From contig JAJBSY010000079.1 of the NCBI GenBank assembly GCA_020861205.1, positions 1-5,249 of the forward strand: a stretch of DNA of 5,249 nucleotides, read 5' to 3'. Every line of letters starts with the position of its first letter. Within the stretch, counting starts at the first letter, position 1. Below the pieces are notes generated by a model. That model was not told the DNA's origin and made no database searches. It saw only the letters and a program-made list of their open reading frames with translations. Made by a program: the position numbers and the translations under genes. Below are positions 1-5,249 of this stretch, in pieces. The DNA is from Deltaproteobacteria bacterium (GTDB lineage Bacteria > Desulfobacterota > Desulfovibrionia > Desulfovibrionales > Desulfovibrionaceae).

Positions 1-147
1 TTTGTCGTCAAAGGGGCCGCGGGCAACCTCGTATCGTTGGAGGAAATCTTCCGCGCCCTGCCGCCGTTTCTCGTTGCAGCCGCCCTCATGCTGGCGCTGT
101 TGCTGCTTTTCCCGGAGATAGCGCTTTTTCTTCCTCAACGGATGTAA
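1..147 (+). CDS. dctM: TRAP transporter large permease (DctM family), C-terminal fragment
   Basis: Frame 1 is open from the first base to a TAA at 145-147 and gives 48 residues; the rest of the gene lies upstream of the window. The fragment has a short polar segment, then a hydrophobic helix at about residues 22-36, then FPEIALFLPQRM at the end. This matches the C-terminus of the complete DctM in the same window, where the last helix is followed by FPEIVLLLP at residues 412-420. A closing helix followed by a (F)PEI..LLP motif is typical of DctM-like permeases (PF06808), the subunits that carry the substrate through the inner membrane using an ion gradient. The two proteins differ clearly in sequence, so this is a second TRAP system and not a recent duplicate. 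The amidohydrolase gene downstream on the same strand is probably its partner. The family call is fairly sure for so short a piece. Confidence 0.82.
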   Translation, partial: FVVKGAAGNLVSLEEIFRALPPFLVAAALMLALLLLFPEIALFLPQRM

Positions 148-372
148 CACCATGACCGGCGGGGCAATACCATTCAATCATCCCTCCCGGGGAGCGAGGT
201 ACGGATACGGTTTTCCGGCGCCCCGCCCAAGCGGGCCGGCCGGTGGCTACGGCGAGTTCCGGGGCGGCGATTCAATGCGTTGCCGTGGCCCTGAACGGCG
301 GGGCGCGGCCTCTTTTCATCGGCCATTGCGGCAATCGGTGTTAGCGGGCATAAAAGCATACGAGAGGAACGA
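148..372 (+). other. Gap between the dctM fragment and the amidohydrolase gene
   Basis: This 225-base, GC-rich stretch has no recognisable gene, RNA or terminator. A 74-codon ORF (152-376) fills it, starting 4 bases after the dctM stop and ending in an ATGA overlap with the next start. Its glycine/arginine/proline-rich translation and the lack of a ribosome binding site at 152 argue against coding. A weak sigma70-like pair, TTGCGG (326-331) and CATAAA (349-354) with a 17-base spacer, would give a leader of only about a dozen bases before the ATG at 373, so it is not annotated as a promoter. The gap is long for a tight operon. Either the amidohydrolase has its own promoter here or it is read through from the transporter genes. 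Confidence 0.4.
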
Positions 373-1410
373 ATGAGAACAGCACCCAGACCCCGGCATA
401 TTCCGGTCCGCAAGGACTGGCTCGCCCTGCGGAATGAACCGGCGTTCGAACCGGATCGACCGATAGTTGACGCGCATCACCATCTTTGGGACAAACCCGG
501 CGCGTCCTATAGTGCGGCCGATATGGCCGAGGATATGGCGGGGCACACTATCGTCGCGACGGTGTTTGTCGAATGCGGGGCGTTTTACCGCCCGGCGGGC
601 GACCGGATGGAGCTGCCGCTGGGAGAGACCGAAGCGGTCGTGGCAATGGCGGAAACACACGCCGGACGGGGTGGCGGCCAAGCCCGCATCGCGGCGGGCA
701 TAGTCGGCTACGTCGACTTGACGGCGGGAGCGGGAGCCGGCGTATACCTGGACCGCCACATGGCGGCCGGCCGCGGCCGCTTCAAGGGGGTCCGGAATAC
801 GACCGCGTGGCACGCGGATCCCAACGCGCGGGGCTCCGTTGTCCTTCCCCCGCCGGGGCTGCTCTATGATCCCGGTTTTCGCAAGGGACTCGCCGAACTC
901 GCCGCCCGCGATCTTGTCTTTGACGCGTGGATGTACCATACGCAACTCGGTGAGTTGTACGACCTTGCGCGGGCCATGCCCGACCTGAAAGTGGTGCTTG
1001 ACCACCAGGGCGGGCCGCTGGGGATCGGTCCTTACGCGGGGCGGCGCAACGACGTTTTTGCGGATTGGGAACACTTTATGGGCCGGTTGTCCGATTGTCC
1101 CAATATCGCCGTCAAGCTTGGCGGTTTCGGCATGTTGATGTCCGGGTTTGATTTTTACGACCACCCGTTGCCGCCGGCATCCGATGCCCTGTGCGAAGCC
1201 TGGAGCCCCTACTTCCTGCGGTGTGTCGCGCTCTTCGGGGCGGACCGTTGCATGTTTGAAAGCAATTTTCCCGTGGACAAAGGCATGGTCTCGTACACCG
1301 TTCTCTGGAACGCGTTTAAAAAAATCGCCGCATCCCGTTCCGAGAGCGAAAAACACCAGCTTTTTTTCGAAACCGCCAACAGGACGTATTCACTTGGACT
1401 CAACGGGTAG
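373..1410 (+). CDS. Amidohydrolase family 2 (TIM-barrel, lactonase-like) protein
   Basis: This is a 345-residue cytoplasmic protein with no signal peptide. It belongs to the amidohydrolase-2 family (PF04909, COG3618), which includes 2-pyrone-4,6-dicarboxylate hydrolase (LigI) and sugar-acid lactonases, metal-assisted or metal-free hydrolases of lactones and cyclic esters. Visible motifs in barrel order are the strand-1 motif DAHHHLWD at 33-40 (HxH = H35, H37), FVECG at 65-69 (E67), MYHTQL at 187-192 (H189), LDHQGGP at 209-215 (H211), and MFESNFPVD at 294-302. The last motif carries Asn298 where many relatives have the catalytic Asp of GSD(W/F)P. The ATG at 373 is supported by AGAGGA at 363-368, and the DAHHH motif sits at the usual depth for a full-length protein of this family. 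It lies downstream of a TRAP permease on the same strand, so it may process the imported solute. The exact substrate is unknown. Its base composition looks richer in GC than the minus-strand operon. Confidence 0.9.
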   Translation: MRTAPRPRHIPVRKDWLALRNEPAFEPDRPIVDAHHHLWDKPGASYSAADMAEDMAGHTIVATVFVECGAFYRPAGDRMELPLGETEAVVAMAETHAGRGGGQARIAAGIVGYVDLTAGAGAGVYLDRHMAAGRGRFKGVRNTTAWHADPNARGSVVLPPPGLLYDPGFRKGLAELAARDLVFDAWMYHTQLGELYDLARAMPDLKVVLDHQGGPLGIGPYAGRRNDVFADWEHFMGRLSDCPNIAVKLGGFGMLMSGFDFYDHPLPPASDALCEAWSPYFLRCVALFGADRCMFESNFPVDKGMVSYTVLWNAFKKIAASRSESEKHQLFFETANRTYSLGLNG

Positions 1411-1472
1411 GTGAAGCAAGCAGGCCGGTTTTTATCCTCGATGGTGACGGCATGTGCGCGCGAATGTTTTAT

Positions 1473-1505
1473 GAAAGGCTCGAGCCGACCTGGCTCGAGC
1501 CTTTC
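1473..1505. terminator. Perfect 14-bp hairpin between convergent genes, probable bidirectional terminator
   Basis: The left arm GAAAGGCTCGAGCC (1473-1486) pairs perfectly with GGCTCGAGCCTTTC (1492-1505) around the 5-base loop GACCT. The arm ends in AAA on the left and TTT on the right, so on either strand the hairpin finishes in a short U-containing tract, the layout of bidirectional terminators. It lies between the convergent amidohydrolase (ends 1410) and MBL-fold (ends 1579) genes, as expected for a shared terminator. The U-tract is short and partly inside the stem, so intrinsic termination may be incomplete. Confidence 0.7.
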
Positions 1506-1515
1506 TCGTATGCAT

Positions 1516-1530
1516 GGGCGGAAGCCGCCC
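1516..1530. other. Small second hairpin in the convergent intergenic region
   Basis: GGGCGG (1516-1521) and CCGCCC (1525-1530) form a perfect 6-bp stem with the loop AAG, 10 bases from the larger hairpin. Minus-strand transcripts leaving the MBL-fold gene meet this hairpin first and the 14-bp one second. No U-tract follows on either strand, so it is not a terminator by itself. It could help transcript folding or stability, or be a chance feature of GC-rich sequence. Confidence 0.35.
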
Positions 1531-1578
1531 GAGCCCGGTTGCCGAAGTGACAAGATTCACCTGTTTTATACAACCGTC

Positions 1579-2334
1579 TCAATTCGGGTACACTTTTTGA
1601 TCGATAACCGTAATCTCGTGGCCGGGAATGATGTGCGCATCGAGATTTTCCATTTTTTTCAACGTTTCATAATATTCGAACAAATCCACATGCACGCCGG
1701 AGGGATGTATCATCCCGAATGTTTTATTCTCCAGAGCGTCGTTTGACTGCACGGCGTCACCGGCGATGAGATATTTACCTTTTTCCGTGTCGACCAAAAC
1801 CCCCTGGCTCCCGGGCGTGTGGCCGGGAAGGAAAATGAGTTCGATCCCATCCGCCAGAGGATGGTCGCCGTCGACCAGGACAAATTGTTCCTTGGTGCTT
1901 TCCCAGGGAGGGGTCAGCCCCATCTGCGCGCATTCATAGGCCCGGTACTGCGTCGGGAGCGGCGATTGCGCGAATTCCAGCTCCTTTTTCTGCACGTATA
2001 TTTTCGCATGGGGAAACATGTCGTTGTGAAAGCAATGATCCCAGTGCAGATGCGTGTTGATGACGATCCCAATGTCCTCAGGGCTGACGCCGTGTTGCCG
2101 CAGTTGCCGGGAGAACGTCATTTCTTCGGGAATCGTTATCGGCGCATGGTACGCTGCGGCCCATTCTTCGCCGCAACAGCCCGTGTCGACCAGGATCGGG
2201 CTCCGTCCGCCTTGTATCAGGAACGCCAGCATGACGCAGGGGATTTTCGTTCCCGGGTTTCTGGCGTAACAAAGGGAAGATTGATCCAGCAGCATAGTGC
2301 CGAGAGCCAGCGGATATATGTGATACGTGCTCAT
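1579..2334 (-). CDS. Metallo-beta-lactamase-fold hydrolase, AHL-lactonase-like family
   Basis: This is a 251-residue protein without a signal peptide, about the size of the quorum-quenching lactonase AiiA. The full dinuclear metal set of the MBL superfamily is visible: HLHWDH at 95-100 (H95, H97, D99, H100), GHTPG with H172, AGDA with D193, and PGHE with H239. The order and spacing fit the N-acyl-homoserine lactonase-like branch (AiiA/AttM). In AiiA, however, a Tyr three residues after the bridging Asp helps catalysis; the equivalent here is Gln196 (AGDAVQ). True AHL lactonase activity is therefore doubtful, and a lactone, ester or thioester hydrolase acting on the imported solute is equally likely. 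It is the last gene of a dctPQM operon, only 9 bases after dctM, with AGGAG at 2345-2341 fixing the ATG at 2334. The MBL-fold hydrolase call is sure; the substrate is not. Confidence 0.93.
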   Translation of the reverse strand: MSTYHIYPLALGTMLLDQSSLCYARNPGTKIPCVMLAFLIQGGRSPILVDTGCCGEEWAAAYHAPITIPEEMTFSRQLRQHGVSPEDIGIVINTHLHWDHCFHNDMFPHAKIYVQKKELEFAQSPLPTQYRAYECAQMGLTPPWESTKEQFVLVDGDHPLADGIELIFLPGHTPGSQGVLVDTEKGKYLIAGDAVQSNDALENKTFGMIHPSGVHVDLFEYYETLKKMENLDAHIIPGHEITVIDQKVYPN

Positions 2335-2340
2335 GGTCAG

Positions 2341-2345
2341 CTCCT
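2341..2345 (-). promoter_or_regulatory. Ribosome binding site of the MBL-fold gene, overlapping the dctM stop codon
   Basis: Read on the minus strand, the end of dctM is TAG GAG CTGACC ATG. The last two bases of the TAG stop (2346-2344) are the first two of an AGGAG Shine-Dalgarno sequence (2345-2341) placed 6 bases before the ATG at 2334. A ribosome terminating on dctM therefore sits on the initiation site of the next gene. This suggests translational coupling and supports the chosen start. Confidence 0.8.
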
Positions 2346-3618
2346 ATCGCATCATGTTGGGCAGTAAGAGTACGATTTCGGGGAAACAGATCAGCACGGC
2401 CAGTACGAGAACCGCGCACAGGATATACGCCCCCAGATGCCTGTTGATGGTGATATCGACCTTTTCGTTCATAAGACCCGCCGCCACGTACAGGTTCATG
2501 CCGACCGGAGGCGTGAGCATCCCGATACCCATGGTGATAACGAAAACGACGCCGAAAAAGACGGGCGAGATGCCGTACTTCGGGAGAAGCGGCGTGAGAA
2601 TCGGCGCCAGGATGAGAATGGCCGGGGCTGTCTCCATGAACGTTCCCACAATCAGGAACAATATGACCGTCATGGCCATGAACATCCGGGGCGTGTCGCC
2701 GTTCTCCAAAACGAAGGCGGCGATTTGGCCCGGAACCTGGGCCCGCGTCATCAGGTAACCGAAAACCGAAGCTCCCCCGACGATGAACATGACCACGGAC
2801 GAGGTAATGACCGCGCTGCGGAAGACGGAATAAATGGTTTTCGCGTCCAGTTCCTTGTATATGAAAATACCCACGATAAAACCGTACAGAACGGCGACCG
2901 CTGCGGCTTCCGTCGGCGTAAACACACCGGAGTAGATGCCGCCCAGCACGATCAGGGGCATCATCAGCGCCAGGAGAGCCCCTTTGAAAGAGATGAAAAC
3001 TTCCTTGAGGGAAAAGGGCTTGGGTTTGGGCAGATGCCGGAATCCGAAAACGATGCCGTAGAGGGACATGCCCATGGCGAGCACGAACCCGGGAATGATG
3101 CCCGCGATAAACATGTCGCCAATGGAGGTGCCGGTTGAAATTCCGTAAATGACCATGGGGGTGCTGGGGGGGATGACAATTCCAAGCCAGCCGCCGGATG
3201 CGACCGTCGTTAAGGCGAAACTTTTGGGATACCCCGCACGGATCATGGCCGGGACCATGATGGAGCCGATCGCCACGATCGTGGCGGAGGACACGCCCGA
3301 GATGGAACCGAAGAAGGCGCAGGCGAAGAACGAAACCACGGCGAGCCCGCCGGGCAGCCAACCGACCAAGGCGTTGGCAAGATCGACAAGGCGGCGGGAA
3401 ACGCCCCCTTTGTCCAGCAGGCTGCCGGAAATGACGAAGAACGGTATCGCCATCAACGCATACATATTTATGGAGTTATAAAACTTTTGCACGATGACCG
3501 TCAGCGGTATGTTCCCGTAAATAAGCATGGGGCCCATTGCTCCGGCCAGCAGGGCGATCGCGATGGGCGCGCCCAGCAACGTCATCACCCCGAAAATTCC
3601 GAAGATGGCAAGCGTCAT
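2344..3618 (-). CDS. dctM: TRAP transporter large permease DctM
   Basis: This 424-residue inner-membrane protein has the normal length for DctM-like permeases (PF06808) and is hydrophobic throughout, with about a dozen helices. The TRAP large subunit moves the substrate delivered by DctP, driven by a sodium or proton gradient. Family landmarks are an N-terminal helix at about 5-30, the GWLPGGLAVVSFFACAFFG segment at 86-104 followed by SISGVSSATIVAIGSIMVPAM (105-125), GIVIPPSTPMVIYG (146-159), GVFTPTEAAA (231-240), METAPAILILAPILTPLLP (328-346) and GMLTPPVGMNLYVA (366-379). The repeated discontinuous-helix PP and TP motifs in the two halves are those linked to ion binding in this family. The ATG at 3618 overlaps the dctQ stop by 4 bases (ATGA), and GGAGG at 3632-3628 lies 9 bases upstream. 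It is followed after 9 bases by the MBL-fold gene. The gene looks intact. Confidence 0.96.
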   Translation of the reverse strand: MTLAIFGIFGVMTLLGAPIAIALLAGAMGPMLIYGNIPLTVIVQKFYNSINMYALMAIPFFVISGSLLDKGGVSRRLVDLANALVGWLPGGLAVVSFFACAFFGSISGVSSATIVAIGSIMVPAMIRAGYPKSFALTTVASGGWLGIVIPPSTPMVIYGISTGTSIGDMFIAGIIPGFVLAMGMSLYGIVFGFRHLPKPKPFSLKEVFISFKGALLALMMPLIVLGGIYSGVFTPTEAAAVAVLYGFIVGIFIYKELDAKTIYSVFRSAVITSSVVMFIVGGASVFGYLMTRAQVPGQIAAFVLENGDTPRMFMAMTVILFLIVGTFMETAPAILILAPILTPLLPKYGISPVFFGVVFVITMGIGMLTPPVGMNLYVAAGLMNEKVDITINRHLGAYILCAVLVLAVLICFPEIVLLLPNMMR

Positions 3619-4151
3619 GACAACGTCCCTCCCCCCTCAATTTTCAGGATCGGCTTTTCCAGCAGGTAGGCGTTGATAAACAGGAAAATCGACTGCAGGA
3701 GACAGATGGCGAAAAGAAAACTCATCGTGTAATAGATGCTGTAATACGGGACCCTGAGCGCCGCGGTAAACGAATCGAATTGCATGCTTTGAGAGGCGAG
3801 GGTAAACGAAATAACGCACAAGGCGCCGTACATCCCCATGACAACGAAAGACATAAGAATTTTTACAATTTTACCTGCAATGCCGGGAAGCGCGTCCACA
3901 AGACCTTCAACCCCAAGATGGGACTTCGATCGCACGCCGAGGCTGATGCCGATCATCGTACTCCCGAACAGCAGGTGCATGGAAATTTCCTCGCCGTAGA
4001 CGTTCGGCGTCCTCAAAACAAAGCGCATGAAAATACCGATTAAAACAATCGTAATCATAAAGGCGAAAAAAATGATTCCGATATTTGTTTCCACCTTTGT
4101 GAGATACTTGTCGAAGGTATGGATATACCGTGCCAAGGTAGTATTTTGCAT
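3615..4151 (-). CDS. dctQ: TRAP transporter small permease DctQ
   Basis: This 178-residue inner-membrane protein is the usual size for DctQ (PF04290), the four-helix subunit that partners DctM and is required for transport. Hydrophobic segments are visible at about 23-44, 57-74, 94-118 and 138-163. The family signature follows helix 1: MRFVLRTPNVYGEEIS at 42-57, with the conserved Glu pair at 54-55, and later GVRSKSHLGVEGLVDALP at 72-89, the usual G.R...H...D.L pattern. The start is weakly supported: only GGTGA at 4160-4156 lies 4 bases before the ATG at 4151. That would fit lower translation than dctP. The gene begins 54 bases after the dctP stop, with a strong hairpin in between, and ends in an ATGA overlap with dctM. 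Confidence 0.95.
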   Translation of the reverse strand: MQNTTLARYIHTFDKYLTKVETNIGIIFFAFMITIVLIGIFMRFVLRTPNVYGEEISMHLLFGSTMIGISLGVRSKSHLGVEGLVDALPGIAGKIVKILMSFVVMGMYGALCVISFTLASQSMQFDSFTAALRVPYYSIYYTMSFLFAICLLQSIFLFINAYLLEKPILKIEGGGTLS

Positions 4152-4169
4152 ATATTCACCGTATGATTC

Positions 4170-4200
4170 ACGGAGCCGGCGATGTCATCGCCGGCTCCGT
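4170..4200 (-). promoter_or_regulatory. Intercistronic 14-bp hairpin between dctP and dctQ
   Basis: ACGGAGCCGGCGAT (4170-4183) pairs perfectly with ATCGCCGGCTCCGT (4187-4200) around a 3-base loop. It starts 5 bases after the dctP stop and ends 18 bases before the dctQ ATG. In the transcript direction it is followed by GAATCATACGG, with no U-tract, so it is not a classical terminator. The position suits a 3'-end stabiliser or partial attenuator that leaves more dctP message than dctQM message, as binding proteins are usually needed in excess over permeases. The structure is seen directly; the role is inferred. Confidence 0.65.
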
Positions 4201-4205
4201 CGTCT

Positions 4206-5201
4206 CTATTTCGCGGAAGCGCGGAAATCATCCCACAGTTGCTGGGGGATGAAGCTCGGCACAACCTGGGGGTAGATATTCTTTTCTGCAAACTGCTGCC
4301 ACTCGGCCTGCTCGGCTTCGGTATACTGGGTCACCACCAGCCCGGCTTTTTGCATCCTTGCGCACCAGTCGTCTTCCATTTCCTGGCGAACCTTGCGGGA
4401 GTGCAGCTTGGCCTGTTCGGTAGCCTCGGTAACCCATGCCTGCTGCTCCGGCGTCAGGGAGTTCCAGCGCTTCAGGCTCATCGTCATCACGACCGTGCTC
4501 GGCCAGGTGCGCAACATGCTGAGGTAGCGGGCGTGCTCGTAAAAGGAAAAGGAATAAATGGTTCCGATGGGATTGATCGTGCCGTCCACCGTGCCGTTTT
4601 GCAGCATGGTGTACACTTCGGACGTGGCGGACTGCACGGGGTTGGCGCCAAAGGCCTTTAACGAAGTGATGTACCCTATGGCTTCCATGCACCGTATATT
4701 CAGGCCTTTCAAATCGGAAGGTTTTCTCAATTCCTTATCCTTAGTGAGGAACACGCCGAAACCCGGGTCGATGAACGCAAGTCCCTTGATATTTTGTTTT
4801 TGAAGGCCGTCCAGCAATTTGGCGCCGAACTCGCTGTCATAGGTTTTATAAACGCTTTCATAACTGGAAAAGACGAACGGCATATCAAAGACGCTGAAGG
4901 ATTTGTCAAAGTTCGACAGTGTGGCGACGCCGCCGAGCGCCATGTCCAACGACCCCAACTGATTCCCTTCCTGCATTTCCCGCTCGGAGCCGAGCTGGCT
5001 GCTGTGGTAGGTCTTGACTTCGATGGAGCCGCCGGACAGTTCCTTCAATACCTTAGCAAAATGGTTGGCCGCCTGGCCCGTGGGAGTTGCTTCGGCCAGG
5101 GCGTAGCCGAGATCGAGGGAAAGCGGTTTGGCCGCCTGAGTGATGCCGGTCAGTGACAAGAAAAGCATCCCTGCCAAAATACTTGTGATAAACCGTTTCA
5201 T
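4206..5201 (-). CDS. dctP: TRAP transporter periplasmic solute-binding protein DctP
   Basis: This 331-residue protein has the standard length for the DctP family (PF03480). It begins with a clear Sec signal peptide: MKR, a hydrophobic core at about 4-19, and a likely cleavage after TQA at 21-23. The mature protein binds the solute in the periplasm and hands it to DctQM. Family features in order are GSEREMQEGNQLGSLDMAL (71-89), FDMPFVF (105-111), LKGLNIR (164-170) ending in the near-invariant Arg170 that salt-bridges a substrate carboxylate, GANPV (185-189), EVYTMLQNGTVDGTINP (195-211) and a C-terminal helical tail. Arg170 indicates a carboxylate ligand. The extra Arg found in many relatives before this motif (GFR) is absent: PGFGVF is at 146-151. 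The ATG at 5201 is supported by AAAGGAG at 5215-5209, 7 bases away. It is the first visible gene of the operon. The substrate cannot be told. Confidence 0.96.
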   Translation of the reverse strand: MKRFITSILAGMLFLSLTGITQAAKPLSLDLGYALAEATPTGQAANHFAKVLKELSGGSIEVKTYHSSQLGSEREMQEGNQLGSLDMALGGVATLSNFDKSFSVFDMPFVFSSYESVYKTYDSEFGAKLLDGLQKQNIKGLAFIDPGFGVFLTKDKELRKPSDLKGLNIRCMEAIGYITSLKAFGANPVQSATSEVYTMLQNGTVDGTINPIGTIYSFSFYEHARYLSMLRTWPSTVVMTMSLKRWNSLTPEQQAWVTEATEQAKLHSRKVRQEMEDDWCARMQKAGLVVTQYTEAEQAEWQQFAEKNIYPQVVPSFIPQQLWDDFRASAK

Positions 5202-5249
5202 ATACAGACTCCTTTTTTTACCGAAAAAATGTATTCCCCCTCAACCTGC
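5202..5249 (-). promoter_or_regulatory. dctP leader: strong ribosome binding site and a small A/T inverted repeat
   Basis: These are the 48 bases upstream of dctP. AAAGGAG (5215-5209) is a strong Shine-Dalgarno sequence 7 bases before the ATG. Just upstream, a run of six T and a run of six A flank CGGT (5214-5229 read on the minus strand), a small inverted repeat that partly overlaps the ribosome binding site. It could be a weak operator half-site pair or a simple A/T tract. No convincing -35/-10 pair fits in the visible bases, so the operon promoter probably lies beyond the window edge. Confidence 0.5.

Noticed and set aside
326..354. Sigma70-like pair TTGCGG / CATAAA with a 17-base spacer
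   Set aside because: It has only 3/6 and 4/6 matches to consensus, and the implied start would leave a leader of about a dozen bases that begins inside the ribosome binding site.
316..1356. Long minus-strand ORF (346 codons) opposite the amidohydrolase gene
   Set aside because: It is antisense to a gene with clear family motifs. Its translation is rich in Arg, His, Gly and Pro and shows no domain, as expected of a shadow frame in GC-rich DNA.
1411..1746. Plus-strand ORF starting with GTG right after the amidohydrolase stop
   Set aside because: It runs through the probable terminator hairpin and into the antisense of the MBL-fold gene, and has no ribosome binding site or recognisable motif.
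2437..3138. Plus-strand ORF (233 codons) opposite dctM
   Set aside because: It is antisense to dctM, with a highly charged low-complexity translation and no recognisable domain.
2078..3361. Long minus-strand ORF (427 codons) running through dctM and into the MBL-fold gene
   Set aside because: It is in another frame of two well-supported genes. The translation is Arg/His/Gly-rich with no membrane segments or motifs.
4182..4661. Plus-strand ORF (159 codons) opposite dctP
   Set aside because: It is antisense to a clear DctP gene, begins inside the intercistronic hairpin and shows no motif.
1..5249. Search for tRNA or rRNA genes, CRISPR repeats, insertion sequences, attachment sites and toxin-antitoxin pairs
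   Set aside because: No clustered direct repeats, terminal inverted repeats with a transposase, tRNA-like cloverleaf or rRNA-like sequence was seen on reading through either strand.

Overview
The window holds two TRAP-type (tripartite ATP-independent periplasmic) transporter loci that face each other, each followed by a gene for a cytoplasmic metallohydrolase. A periplasmic binding protein with a signal peptide, together with TRAP permeases, points to a Gram-negative bacterium, probably a proteobacterium. An anaerobic desulfovibrio-like lineage is possible, but nothing here fixes the taxon.

Layout. Positions 1-147 (+) are the last 48 codons of a TRAP large permease whose body lies outside the window. 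A 225-base gap (148-372) separates it from an amidohydrolase-2 family gene at 373-1410 (+). Positions 1411-1578 are a convergent intergenic region with a perfect 14-bp hairpin (1473-1505), probably a shared terminator, and a smaller hairpin (1516-1530). On the minus strand, read right to left, there is a compact four-gene operon. It runs dctP (4206-5201, solute-binding protein), a strong intercistronic hairpin (4170-4200), dctQ (3615-4151, small permease), dctM (2344-3618, large permease; 4-base overlap with dctQ) and a metallo-beta-lactamase-fold hydrolase (1579-2334). The ribosome binding site of the hydrolase reuses the dctM stop codon.

How it works together (inference). DctP captures an organic acid, or another solute with a carboxylate, in the periplasm. 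DctQM imports it, driven by an ion gradient. The co-transcribed MBL-fold enzyme, from a lactonase/esterase-like branch, acts on the imported compound or a derivative. The left-hand locus repeats the plan with an unrelated TIM-barrel hydrolase of the lactonase-like COG3618/PF04909 type. The substrates cannot be read from the sequence.

No RNA genes, CRISPR arrays, insertion sequences or phage genes are seen. This is catabolic/transport DNA rather than an obviously new system. The most interesting points are the two parallel transporter-plus-hydrolase modules, departures from usual active- and binding-site residues in three of the proteins, and the hairpin between dctP and dctQ.
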